This document shows positions 53,456 to 61,311 of a stretch of 64,000 bases of DNA, one piece after another. The notes beneath the pieces are model-generated. The model made no database searches and was not told the DNA's origin. It saw only the letters and a list, made by a program, of their open reading frames with translations. The stretch comes from 43-108 sp001915545 (GTDB lineage Bacteria; Bacteroidota; Bacteroidia; Bacteroidales; Bacteroidaceae), in the NCBI GenBank assembly GCA_902491215.1, contig CABUGV010000018.1, forward strand, positions 1 to 64,000, read 5' to 3'. Numbering within the stretch: position 1 is the first letter of the stretch; each line of letters starts with the position of its first letter. Position numbers and translations under genes: made by a program.

Positions 53456-54790
53456 ATGATAAGAAAATTGATTCTGGCATCAGCATTAATGCTATTTCCG
53501 ACACTTTCATTCTGTCACGAGCATCCGAAAGAAAAATTTCCAGACGGGACCCCTATTCCAGCATGGTTCTACGATGCCAGCAGTCCAGAAATATCCAAAC
53601 TAGGAAAAAAATACGTAATTACTGATTACGATGTAATAAATGACAGTACCATCGTACAAACAGAAAAAATACAAGCAGTCATAGACCGTGCATCATCAGA
53701 TGGAGGTGGAGTAATCGTCATTCCTCAAGGCACATTCCTTAGCGGTTCACTGTTTTTCCGTCATGGTACACATCTTTATATAGAAAAGGGAGGCACTTTG
53801 AAAGGCAGCGATGACATCAGCGACTTCGCAATAATCGACACAAGACTTGAAGGACAAAACATAAAGTATTTTGCTGCTCTAGTCAATGCCATCAATGCCG
53901 ACGGTTTTACACTTTCGGGAGATGGTGCTGTAAACGGCAATGGAACAAGATACTGGAAATCATTTTGGCTTCGACGCCAGATAAACAGCAATTGTACCAA
54001 TCTTGAAGAAATGCGTCCACGATTGGTATATATAGCAAATTCTAAAAATGTAAACCTGTCAGGCGTAACTCTTAAAAATTCTCCTTTTTGGACCACGCAT
54101 CTTTACAAATGCGAAAATGTCAAATTATTAAACCTGAACATTTATGCTCCATACGCACCCGTCAAAGCGCCAAGCAGCGATGCCATAGACATCGATGTAT
54201 GTACAAATGTTCTTGTGAAAAACTGCTATATGTCAGTCAATGACGATGCCGTGGCACTCAAGGGTGGAAAAGGTCCTTGGGCCGACAAAGACACCATAAA
54301 CAACGGTGCAAACAAAAACATTATAATTGAAGACTGCATATACGGCTTCTGCCACAGCGCACTTACCTGCGGAAGCGAATCTGTACACAATCGCAACATA
54401 ATATTAAGACGTACAGAAGTCAACAATGCCCAACGTCTTCTATGGCTGAAAATGCGTCCCGACACTCCACAAAACTACGAATACATTTTAATTGAAGACA
54501 TATCCGGTTCTGCCGGATGTATGTTGTATGCGAAACCGTGGACACAATTTTTCGACTTGAAAGGCCGCAAGGACATACCGTTTTCATATTCCAGCAACAT
54601 AACATTCCGAGAAATCGAGTTCGTCTGCAAAAAGCCGTTTGATATAGAAAAAGCCGATGACCAATACAAACTGTCCGATTTTTCTTTCGAGAATATAAAG
54701 ATAAATGCGAAAGAAAATACAACAGACATAAGCAATCAAATTGAAAATGTAAAAATCAAGAATGTTACTATAAACGGCAAAAAGATGTAA
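53456..54790 (+). CDS. Glycoside hydrolase family 28 (polygalacturonase-like), secreted
   Basis: The 444-residue enzyme has a signal peptide (MIRKLILASALMLFPTLSFC) and the parallel beta-helix fold of family 28. Catalytic features are SDAIDIDVCTNV (Asp), NDDAVALKGG (two Asp) and CHSALTCGSE, the last equivalent to the GHG motif with Ser in place of Gly. Family members cleave galacturonans or rhamnogalacturonan. No SusC/SusD pair accompanies it. Its neighbour on the other strand is the fucose cluster, so it may free a fucosylated or rhamnosylated pectin side chain; this is inference. Confidence 0.9.
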   Translation: MIRKLILASALMLFPTLSFCHEHPKEKFPDGTPIPAWFYDASSPEISKLGKKYVITDYDVINDSTIVQTEKIQAVIDRASSDGGGVIVIPQGTFLSGSLFFRHGTHLYIEKGGTLKGSDDISDFAIIDTRLEGQNIKYFAALVNAINADGFTLSGDGAVNGNGTRYWKSFWLRRQINSNCTNLEEMRPRLVYIANSKNVNLSGVTLKNSPFWTTHLYKCENVKLLNLNIYAPYAPVKAPSSDAIDIDVCTNVLVKNCYMSVNDDAVALKGGKGPWADKDTINNGANKNIIIEDCIYGFCHSALTCGSESVHNRNIILRRTEVNNAQRLLWLKMRPDTPQNYEYILIEDISGSAGCMLYAKPWTQFFDLKGRKDIPFSYSSNITFREIEFVCKKPFDIEKADDQYKLSDFSFENIKINAKENTTDISNQIENVKIKNVTINGKKM

Positions 54791-54879
54791 TGCACATCTT
54801 TATAGGAACTTTACAAGAGTACGGTATGGATTATTTTCTGACGGCATTATCGTTCTCCAACAATACGGTTAAATACAAA

Positions 54880-54921
54880 TAGGTCATTAGAGACAGAATT
54901 ATCTATATTTCTAATGACCTA
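54880..54921. terminator. Hairpin between the convergent GH28 and fucP genes
   Basis: TAGGTCATTAGA (54880-54891) and TCTAATGACCTA (54910-54921) form a perfect 12-base stem with an 18-base loop. T runs are weak on both sides. The position between convergent genes suggests a bidirectional terminator. Confidence 0.6.
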
Positions 54922-54967
54922 TTGGGGATAAATGCGCAAGCGGCTATCAACAACAGTTATTGAATGC

Positions 54968-56284
54968 TTACCTCCCGCAGCCTTTCCATGATCTGAAACC
55001 GTAGACTATTATTACAACAAAACAGATGAAAGGCAATACAAACGACACGTTTACTGCAGGCATTCCGAAGCACTCATGCAGATCAATTATACTTGCTTGC
55101 ACAGGTGGAAGAACAGAACCTCCGAGAATGGACATAATCAAACCTGCCGCTCCAAATTTAGCATCATCACCCAGTCCCTCCAATGCTATTCCGTAGATTG
55201 TAGGGAACATGAGCGACATGCACGCTGAAACGCCTACGAGGCAATAAAGTCCCCAGATATTTTCCATAAAAATCACTCCAGCGGTAAAACAGCATGCCGC
55301 AAAGGCCAAGATACCAAGCAGAAGTCCAGGATTAAGATATCGCAATATAAATGTGCAAACAAAACGGCTGACACAGAATATTATCATTGCTGCAATATTG
55401 TATTTCTGAGAAAGAACCTCTGCATCAATCTCGTCCATTCCCTGAGCCATAAACAGGCGTGTACCATATTGTATAATGAATGTCCAGCACATGATCTGTG
55501 CTCCGACATAAAAGAACTGTGCTATTACACCTTCTCTATAATGCGGTATAGAGAATATCCGCCTTATTGTAGGAAAGAAATCAATCTTCTTGGAATGCGG
55601 CTGGCTTTCCGGCATTCTCACAATACTGATGATTACCAGCATTGCAATGACCACCAGACCAATAATAACATAAGGACCTATAAGGACAGACAAGTCGTAA
55701 TCACGTATGCGCGCAAACTCCTCATCCGACAGCAAGCTTCTTTCTGCTGTATCCAATGGATGCAATCTGTTTTGTATGAAATTCATTGCTACATACATAC
55801 CCACCAACGACCCCATAGGATTGAACGACTGCGCCAGATTAAGACGTCTGGTTGAAGTGGCCTCGGTTCCCATAGACAATATATATGGATTGCAGCTCGT
55901 TTCAAGAAACGACAATCCGCAAGTCAATACGAAATACGCAATAAGAAAAGGATAATACTCGCCTGTCATCTTCGCAGGGAAAAACATCAATGCGCCGACT
56001 GCATACAAGCCAAGTCCCAACAGTACACCGGCTTTATAAGAATAGCGCCGTATAAATATCGCGGCTGGAAAAGCCATGGCGAAATAACCTCCATAAAAGG
56101 CCACCTGCACCAATGCCCCATCAGTTACACTCATTCGGAAAATCTTAGAAAAGGCTTTAACCATGGGGTTGGTTATGTCATTTGCAAATCCCCACAGGGC
56201 AAAACAGCTAGTTATAAGCACAAAGGGGACGACATAGCTTACGCCGTCACGGCTGAATATCGATGTTTTATTTTTGTTGTCCAT
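54968..56284 (-). CDS. fucP: L-fucose:H+ symporter
   Basis: The 438-residue member of the major facilitator superfamily has twelve hydrophobic segments. The N-terminal FALWGFANDITNPMVKAFSKIF (in part) with the conserved Asn/Asp pair, and SCNPYILSMGTEATSTRRLNLAQSFNPMGS (in part), are characteristic of FucP. Import of L-fucose is proposed; glucose/galactose transport is a known alternative in the family. It lies 125 bases after fucI on the same strand, so both are likely in one operon. Confidence 0.93.
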   Translation of the reverse strand: MDNKNKTSIFSRDGVSYVVPFVLITSCFALWGFANDITNPMVKAFSKIFRMSVTDGALVQVAFYGGYFAMAFPAAIFIRRYSYKAGVLLGLGLYAVGALMFFPAKMTGEYYPFLIAYFVLTCGLSFLETSCNPYILSMGTEATSTRRLNLAQSFNPMGSLVGMYVAMNFIQNRLHPLDTAERSLLSDEEFARIRDYDLSVLIGPYVIIGLVVIAMLVIISIVRMPESQPHSKKIDFFPTIRRIFSIPHYREGVIAQFFYVGAQIMCWTFIIQYGTRLFMAQGMDEIDAEVLSQKYNIAAMIIFCVSRFVCTFILRYLNPGLLLGILAFAACCFTAGVIFMENIWGLYCLVGVSACMSLMFPTIYGIALEGLGDDAKFGAAGLIMSILGGSVLPPVQASIIDLHECFGMPAVNVSFVLPFICFVVIIVYGFRSWKGCGR

Positions 56285-56409
56285 AGCAGATTTATATGTT
56301 CATTTTTTACATGTTCTCTTTTCAGCAGTCTGCAGTGCGCATTAAAAAGGCAAAACGCACTGCAGACCTACTGCAGAAATTTATATTGTTTCAATTATTG
56401 ACAGAACTG

Positions 56410-58182
56410 TTATTTATATAACGGACCATATACGGCACATGCTCTGTAGTCAGCACCTTCCTTATCCATTCCGAATGCATTCCATGCTGCAGGACGGAAC
56501 AGGTTCTTTTCGTCCACGTTGTGCATGCACACCGGTATGCGAAGCATCGAAGCCATAGTTATAAGGTCTGCTCCAATATGTCCATAGCTTATTGCACCGT
56601 GGTTGGCACCCCAATTGTTCATAACCGAATAAACATCTCTGAATGCAGGTTTATCGCAGAGACGCGGAACGAACCATGTTGTAGGCCATGTACGGTCGGT
56701 ACGCTCGTCAAGCTTGCTGTGAATCTCAGGATCGATATCAACAGTCCATCCCTCTGCCAGCTGGAGCACAGGACCAAGGCCCTTCACAAGATTGAGCCTC
56801 ATCATTGTTACCGGCATACCGCCCTTTGACAAGAAATTAGAAGAGAAACCTCCTCCACGGAAATAATCACGGTTTGCCGGATACCATGTTGTAGCATCAA
56901 GGCACTCATTCACTTCGCTTTCCTTTATATCCCAATGAGGTTTCATGACCGGATTGCCCTCACTGTCCTTCTGACGGCCTGTACCGTCCAATGTTGTAGC
57001 ACCGGAATTTATCAGATGAATTATTCCGTTTGAAGCCAAACCTGTCAGTTCCTTACCGGTGACACGCTTGACAGCTTCAGGACTCCAGTAAGTACGTACG
57101 TCTGAGAAAATCTGTGCACGGTTGGTAAGCAAATGTCCGAAGAGCATGGCAACACCATTGCAGGCATCATTTTCTGTCGCTACGACCATAGGCTCACGAA
57201 TTCCGTTCCAGTCGAAAGATGTATTGAGGAGCGCTTCCGAATAGTCACCGTTAGGATAGAAATCGGTCCACTGTCTTTGTCCCTGGAATCCGGCGGCAAT
57301 GGCATTGTGTCCCATAGCTTCTTCCTTGAATCCCATGTCAAGCAAACGGCTGTTGCCCTTCATGAGGTCACGCATAATCATTGTCATTTTGACGATGAAT
57401 TCCCAATCAGCATCCTTTTCTTTGCGTGTCTTTACTTTTGCCGGAGAATTATAGTCGTTGCCCTCGTTCTTCTTGCAATACTTTTCAGTCCATTCCATTG
57501 CACGGGCAAATTCTTCCTTATCATAAATGCCCTCATGCATTCGGCGGATAATCTCAGTGAGGTCCACAGATTCATTACGCATGCCCAAATATTCCTGGAA
57601 GAAATCCGGATTTACAATTGACCCTGCAATACCCATGGAAACACTACCCATTGACAAATAGGATTTGCCTCGCATTACAGCAACGGCCTGGGCTGCACGT
57701 GCAAAACGAAGTATCTTTTCTGCAACATCTTCAGGAATGCTGTTATCATCGATATCCTGCACATCATGTCCATATATGCCGAAAGCAGGAAGGCCCTTTT
57801 GAGCATGCGCAGCCAGAACAGCAGCGAGATACACGGCACCAGGACGTTCAGTTCCATTGAATCCCCAAACAGCTTTAGGATAATAAGGATTCATGTCCAT
57901 TGTCTCGGCACCATAGCACCAGCACGAAGTAACGGTAATTGTAGCTCCTACACCCTCACGCTCAAACTTCTCGGCACATGCTGCGCTCTCTGCAACGCGA
58001 CCAATTGTTCCATCAGCAATGACACACTCAACGGGACTACCGTCACCGTTGCGCAAATTTGAAGTTATAAGTTCGGCAACAGCACGGGCCAGACCCATGG
58101 TCTTCTCTTCAAGGCTTTCACGTACACCGCCCTGACGTCCGTCAATCGTAGGACGAATACCGATTTTTGGATAAGTGTTCAT
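56410..58182 (-). CDS. fucI: L-fucose isomerase
   Basis: The 590-residue enzyme converts L-fucose to L-fuculose. The N-terminal IGIRPTIDGRQGGVRESLE, the metal-site Glu and Asp residues in VATENDACNGVAMLFGHLL (about 337 onward) and the His in WGANHGAISYGHIG are those of the FucI family. It also isomerises D-arabinose in related bacteria. No fuculokinase or aldolase is in the window, so the rest of the pathway must lie elsewhere. It is transcribed in the same direction as the adjacent GntR gene, with about 140 bases between them and a -7 element at 58236-58243. Confidence 0.96.
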   Translation of the reverse strand: MNTYPKIGIRPTIDGRQGGVRESLEEKTMGLARAVAELITSNLRNGDGSPVECVIADGTIGRVAESAACAEKFEREGVGATITVTSCWCYGAETMDMNPYYPKAVWGFNGTERPGAVYLAAVLAAHAQKGLPAFGIYGHDVQDIDDNSIPEDVAEKILRFARAAQAVAVMRGKSYLSMGSVSMGIAGSIVNPDFFQEYLGMRNESVDLTEIIRRMHEGIYDKEEFARAMEWTEKYCKKNEGNDYNSPAKVKTRKEKDADWEFIVKMTMIMRDLMKGNSRLLDMGFKEEAMGHNAIAAGFQGQRQWTDFYPNGDYSEALLNTSFDWNGIREPMVVATENDACNGVAMLFGHLLTNRAQIFSDVRTYWSPEAVKRVTGKELTGLASNGIIHLINSGATTLDGTGRQKDSEGNPVMKPHWDIKESEVNECLDATTWYPANRDYFRGGGFSSNFLSKGGMPVTMMRLNLVKGLGPVLQLAEGWTVDIDPEIHSKLDERTDRTWPTTWFVPRLCDKPAFRDVYSVMNNWGANHGAISYGHIGADLITMASMLRIPVCMHNVDEKNLFRPAAWNAFGMDKEGADYRACAVYGPLYK

Positions 58183-58235
58183 GTCTTAATACGTTTTTCT
58201 TATTAATATTAAATTTATAATTATCTATGCGTCAA

Positions 58236-58243
58236 CAAAGATA
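58236..58243 (-). promoter_or_regulatory. -7 element of fucI
   Basis: TATCTTTG on the minus strand is followed by TTG, 54 bases upstream of the fucI ATG. No obvious -33 element lies at the normal spacing, suggesting control by a regulator. Confidence 0.45.
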
Positions 58244-58312
58244 CACAGACGAAAAAATGATTTTTTCATATTAGGTTCAGGGTATACTCAAACAGTAAAC
58301 CTTGACGCCAAC

Positions 58313-58321
58313 ATGTTCAAC
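58313..58321 (-). promoter_or_regulatory. Candidate operator upstream of fucI
   Basis: GTTGAACAT on the minus strand, at the very end of the GntR gene and within the palindrome AACATGTT (58310-58317). The identical 9-mer recurs upstream of the GntR gene at 59392-59400. A shared binding site for the GntR protein is proposed. Confidence 0.35.
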
Positions 58322-59301
58322 TAGAGCGAATTGCGCAAATGAACTTTTGTCGGCAGAAACAAATGGACTGGAATGCCGTCGCTCACAAAACCGGCGGCCA
58401 TGCGTCCCATCATTTCCCAGTCGATACTCAAGGCTGTAATGCCATCATCTATAATTTCATAGGCAGGAGTTTCATTGTATGCCACAAGGCCGAAATCCGC
58501 ACCGCATCTGAGACCGGATGCCCTACCGCTCTTGACAATCTCAACGACATCCGTTTGGCGTATAGCCAGATAGGCATACCCTTTACGGACTCCTACTTCT
58601 GAAAGGTTTTTCACTACCAACGGCTTTTTTCCGATAGATGCGCAGAAACGTTCGAAACTTCCGCACGAACAATCAGGATGCTTTGTACCATTGGGATACA
58701 GAAACACGCAGGCATCGTATCGAGAAAAACGGTCAGAAAGATCTGTCAGGGCCTTGTAGAAATTTTCATCAAAATCCTGACATATATAAGAATATTCTCC
58801 CTTGTCGAAACGTCCGAAATCCAAAAGGAGTACTTTTTCGGAATTCATTCGATATAACTCGGGAAAGAATTTTTCATTATCGAAATTCATTATGACGTAG
58901 TGGCTGTAACGCCCCGTTGACTCTTCAAGTATATTGCGGAAAAGCCGTTCATTGTATTGATGAAACCAAAGATCAACTTTATATCCAACAGGCAAATTCT
59001 CCACGAAACTGTTGTATAACGTATTCTTGAATGGAGAATACTCGTCCAAGAGCAAAAGCACATTTTTGCGGCCGTCAACAACATAATAGCCTTTGCCTGG
59101 GGTCGAATCAATCAGACCGCGCCGGCGCAATTCTGCAAATGCCTTGAAGACTGTATCACGGGAAACATAGTATAAACCGCTCAATTTGTTTATTGACGGA
59201 AGTACACCTCCGGCCACAAACACACCTGAACGGATATCCCTCTCAAGGATATCAGCCAACTGCTTGACTTTGGTTGTCTGCTGTCCGAAATTTACATCCA
59301 T
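58321..59301 (-). CDS. GntR-family regulator with LacI-like sensor domain
   Basis: With the start at 59301 (MDVNFGQQTTKVKQLADIL) the protein has 326 residues. It has an N-terminal winged helix (about 10-75; LPSINKLSGLYYVSRDTVFKAFAEL) and a C-terminal periplasmic-binding-protein-like sensor (about 85-326; VLLLDEYSPFKNTLYNSF). Start sites upstream would add an atypical Cys-rich extension. The GntR-PBP arrangement and the position beside fucI-fucP suggest control of fucose use, with fucose or a derivative as ligand. This is inference. It is transcribed on the same strand, upstream of fucI. Confidence 0.88.
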   Translation of the reverse strand: MDVNFGQQTTKVKQLADILERDIRSGVFVAGGVLPSINKLSGLYYVSRDTVFKAFAELRRRGLIDSTPGKGYYVVDGRKNVLLLLDEYSPFKNTLYNSFVENLPVGYKVDLWFHQYNERLFRNILEESTGRYSHYVIMNFDNEKFFPELYRMNSEKVLLLDFGRFDKGEYSYICQDFDENFYKALTDLSDRFSRYDACVFLYPNGTKHPDCSCGSFERFCASIGKKPLVVKNLSEVGVRKGYAYLAIRQTDVVEIVKSGRASGLRCGADFGLVAYNETPAYEIIDDGITALSIDWEMMGRMAAGFVSDGIPVHLFLPTKVHLRNSL

Positions 59302-59385
59302 AGAATATCGTTTAAGGCAACAACTGTGCTGAACTGTGCTGACGCAAAGGAAACACCTTTTTTCCTTATATGCAACCATAAATAT

Positions 59386-59401
59386 TATGTTGTTGAACAT
59401 A
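59386..59401. promoter_or_regulatory. Palindrome upstream of the GntR gene
   Basis: TATGTT (59386-59391), a 4-base spacer and AACATA (59396-59401) form a perfect inverted repeat. It contains GTTGAACAT (59392-59400), which is repeated near fucI. A second feature of this upstream region is a direct repeat, AACTGTGCTGA, at 59322-59332 and 59332-59342. Confidence 0.4.
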
Positions 59402-59424
59402 AATACAGAACCGAAGACTCAACC

Positions 59425-59480
59425 GCGAGGGCTCGGAGAAAAGATTTCGAGGGCGTACAAATAATATTTTGAGCCCTCGC
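59425..59480. repeat. Dispersed palindromic element, copy 3
   Basis: GCGAGGGCTC (59425-59434) and GAGCCCTCGC (59471-59480) are perfect 10-base inverted arms. Between them is TTTCGAGGGCG, which on the minus strand matches the CGCTCGAAA core of copies 1 and 2. The tail TCGCAATTA (ending 59485) is shared with copy 1. It lies between GntR and serS. Confidence 0.7.
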
Positions 59481-59572
59481 AATTAACCACACACTGCAGT
59501 GACAGTAAAATATTTCTCAAAAAAGCGCATTTCTAACTATGTATTTTATTCGCTTATTCCAACGATTTTCTG

Positions 59573-59580
59573 TACTTTTG
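59573..59580 (+). promoter_or_regulatory. -7 element of serS
   Basis: TACTTTTG followed by CAAC lies 96 bases before the serS ATG at 59677. The -33 region is not convincing. Nothing else of note is seen in the leader. Confidence 0.45.
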
Positions 59581-59676
59581 CAACAAAATTGCTGACACAT
59601 GAGACAATGCCGGCACTGAGGCAATGCATGATTGTCGACAAACAAGAACAAACAAGCCTATATAAAACTCAATTAT

Positions 59677-60969
59677 ATGCTTACACTTAAAGTTATAAAC
59701 GAAGAGACCGAAAGAGTAATCAAAGGTCTGGAAAAGAAGCATTTCAACGGTGCAAAAGAGGCTGTTGAAAAAGCAATTGAACTTGACAAGAAAAGACGCG
59801 AGACGCAGACCAAACTGGATGCTTGCCTTGCAGAAAGCAAAAAATACGCTGCGCAGATCGGTGCACTCATGAAAGAAGGCAAAAAGGCTGAAGCTGAAGA
59901 GGCAAAGGCTGAAGTTGCTAAACTGAAAGAAACAAGCACTGCACTGCAGAGTGAACTGAAAGAGGTTGAACAGGAACTCACACTCCATTTGTGTACAATT
60001 CCGAACATCCCTAACGATGATGTTCCTGAAGGTGCAGGAGCAGAAGACAACGTCGTTGTAAAGGAAGGCGGAGTTATTCCTGAACTCGGACCTGATGCTC
60101 TTCCTCACTGGGAGCTTGCTAAAAAGTACAACCTTATAGATTTCGACCTTGGAGTAAAGGTGACAGGCGCAGGATTCCCGTTCTATATCGGCAAAATGGC
60201 ACGCCTTCAGAGAGCACTCGAAGCTTTCTTCCTCGATGAAGCGCGCAAGAGCGGATATCTCGAGGTTCAGCCTCCATACGTGGTAAACAAAGATTCCGGT
60301 TACGGCACAGGACAGCTTCCTGACAAGGAAGGCCAGATGTACCACTGCGAAGTAGACGACCTCTACCTCATACCTACAGCTGAGGTTCCTGTAACCAACA
60401 TTTTCCGCGACGTGATACTCGACGAGAAGGATCTTCCTATAAAGAGATGTGCTTATTCAGGATGCTTCAGACGCGAAGCAGGAAGCTACGGAAAAGACGT
60501 GCGCGGTCTCAACAGACTCCATGAGTTCGACAAGGTGGAAATCGTACGCATCGATACTCCTGAACACTCTTACGAATCACTCAAGGAAATGCTCGACCAC
60601 GTTGAAGGCCTGCTCATCAAGCTTGAATTGCCTTACCATATTCTCCGTCTCTGCGGTGGCGACATGTCATTCACAAGCGCTATATGCTACGACTTCGAAG
60701 TATGGTCAGCAGCACAGAAGAGATGGCTCGAGGTAAGCTCAACTTCAAACTTCGAAAGCTATCAGGCAAACAGACTGAAATGCAGATACCGCAGAAGCTC
60801 AGACAAGAAGACAGAACTCTGCCACACACTCAACGGTTCTGCACTCGCACTGCCTAGAATCGTAGCTGCAATCATGGAGAACAATCAGACTCCAGAAGGA
60901 ATAAGAGTACCTAAAGTCCTTGTTCCATATTGCGGATTCGAATACCTCAACGATAAGAACTTCGAATAA
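59677..60969 (+). CDS. serS: Seryl-tRNA synthetase
   Basis: The class II synthetase has 430 residues from the ATG at 59677 (MLTLKVINEETERVIKGL). The earlier frame beginning at 59632 reads through a non-conserved stretch. The N-terminal coiled coil (about 35-105) binds the long variable arm of tRNA-Ser. Motif 2 is in FRREAGSYGKDVRGLNRLHEF (in part, about 269) and motif 3 in SALALPRIVAAIMENNQ (about 390). It makes Ser-tRNA(Ser) and Ser-tRNA(Sec). Confidence 0.97.
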   Translation: MLTLKVINEETERVIKGLEKKHFNGAKEAVEKAIELDKKRRETQTKLDACLAESKKYAAQIGALMKEGKKAEAEEAKAEVAKLKETSTALQSELKEVEQELTLHLCTIPNIPNDDVPEGAGAEDNVVVKEGGVIPELGPDALPHWELAKKYNLIDFDLGVKVTGAGFPFYIGKMARLQRALEAFFLDEARKSGYLEVQPPYVVNKDSGYGTGQLPDKEGQMYHCEVDDLYLIPTAEVPVTNIFRDVILDEKDLPIKRCAYSGCFRREAGSYGKDVRGLNRLHEFDKVEIVRIDTPEHSYESLKEMLDHVEGLLIKLELPYHILRLCGGDMSFTSAICYDFEVWSAAQKRWLEVSSTSNFESYQANRLKCRYRRSSDKKTELCHTLNGSALALPRIVAAIMENNQTPEGIRVPKVLVPYCGFEYLNDKNFE

Positions 60970-61036
60970 ACAGAACATATTCTTAATATTATATTATATA
61001 CACAACTTATATATTATATCTTATCATGAGATAGAA

Positions 61037-61069
61037 GCGGGAAAGTGTTTGAGATAAATGCTTTCCCGC
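61037..61069 (+). terminator. Hairpin downstream of serS
   Basis: GCGGGAAAG (61037-61045) pairs with CTTTCCCGC (61061-61069), perfect over nine bases with a 15-base loop, 68 bases after serS. The T run after it is poor. Confidence 0.55.
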
Positions 61070-61187
61070 AACTGTATATGAATAATGCAAAGCACGTAGA
61101 CCGGCAAAAGAAGCAATTCGCTTACAAAACATCATAAAAGCAGGCTTTTTTGAATTAAAATGCAGCAATAAACCAAACATTTAAAGA

Positions 61188-61214
61188 TTGTTTTGATTTT
61201 TATCTATATATTTG
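61188..61214 (+). promoter_or_regulatory. Promoter of the NfnAB-like gene
   Basis: TTG (61188-61190) and TATATTTG (61207-61214) with 16 bases between them, shorter than the usual 19-21. It lies about 100 bases before the ATG at 61312. The remainder of the 340-base gap after serS holds only the hairpin. Confidence 0.5.
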
Positions 61215-61311
61215 CACGGTATACGGCTCAATAACATAATCATTCAGGCCATTGAGGCCGGAAATGAATGCAGACAATAAAGAAAAAACCACATATAACA
61301 CAGATTAGCCA

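Noticed and set aside
59632..59676. Upstream start of serS (15 extra residues)
   Set aside because: SerS normally begins MLTLKVI-like, and the extension is not conserved in character. The ATG at 59677 gives the family length.
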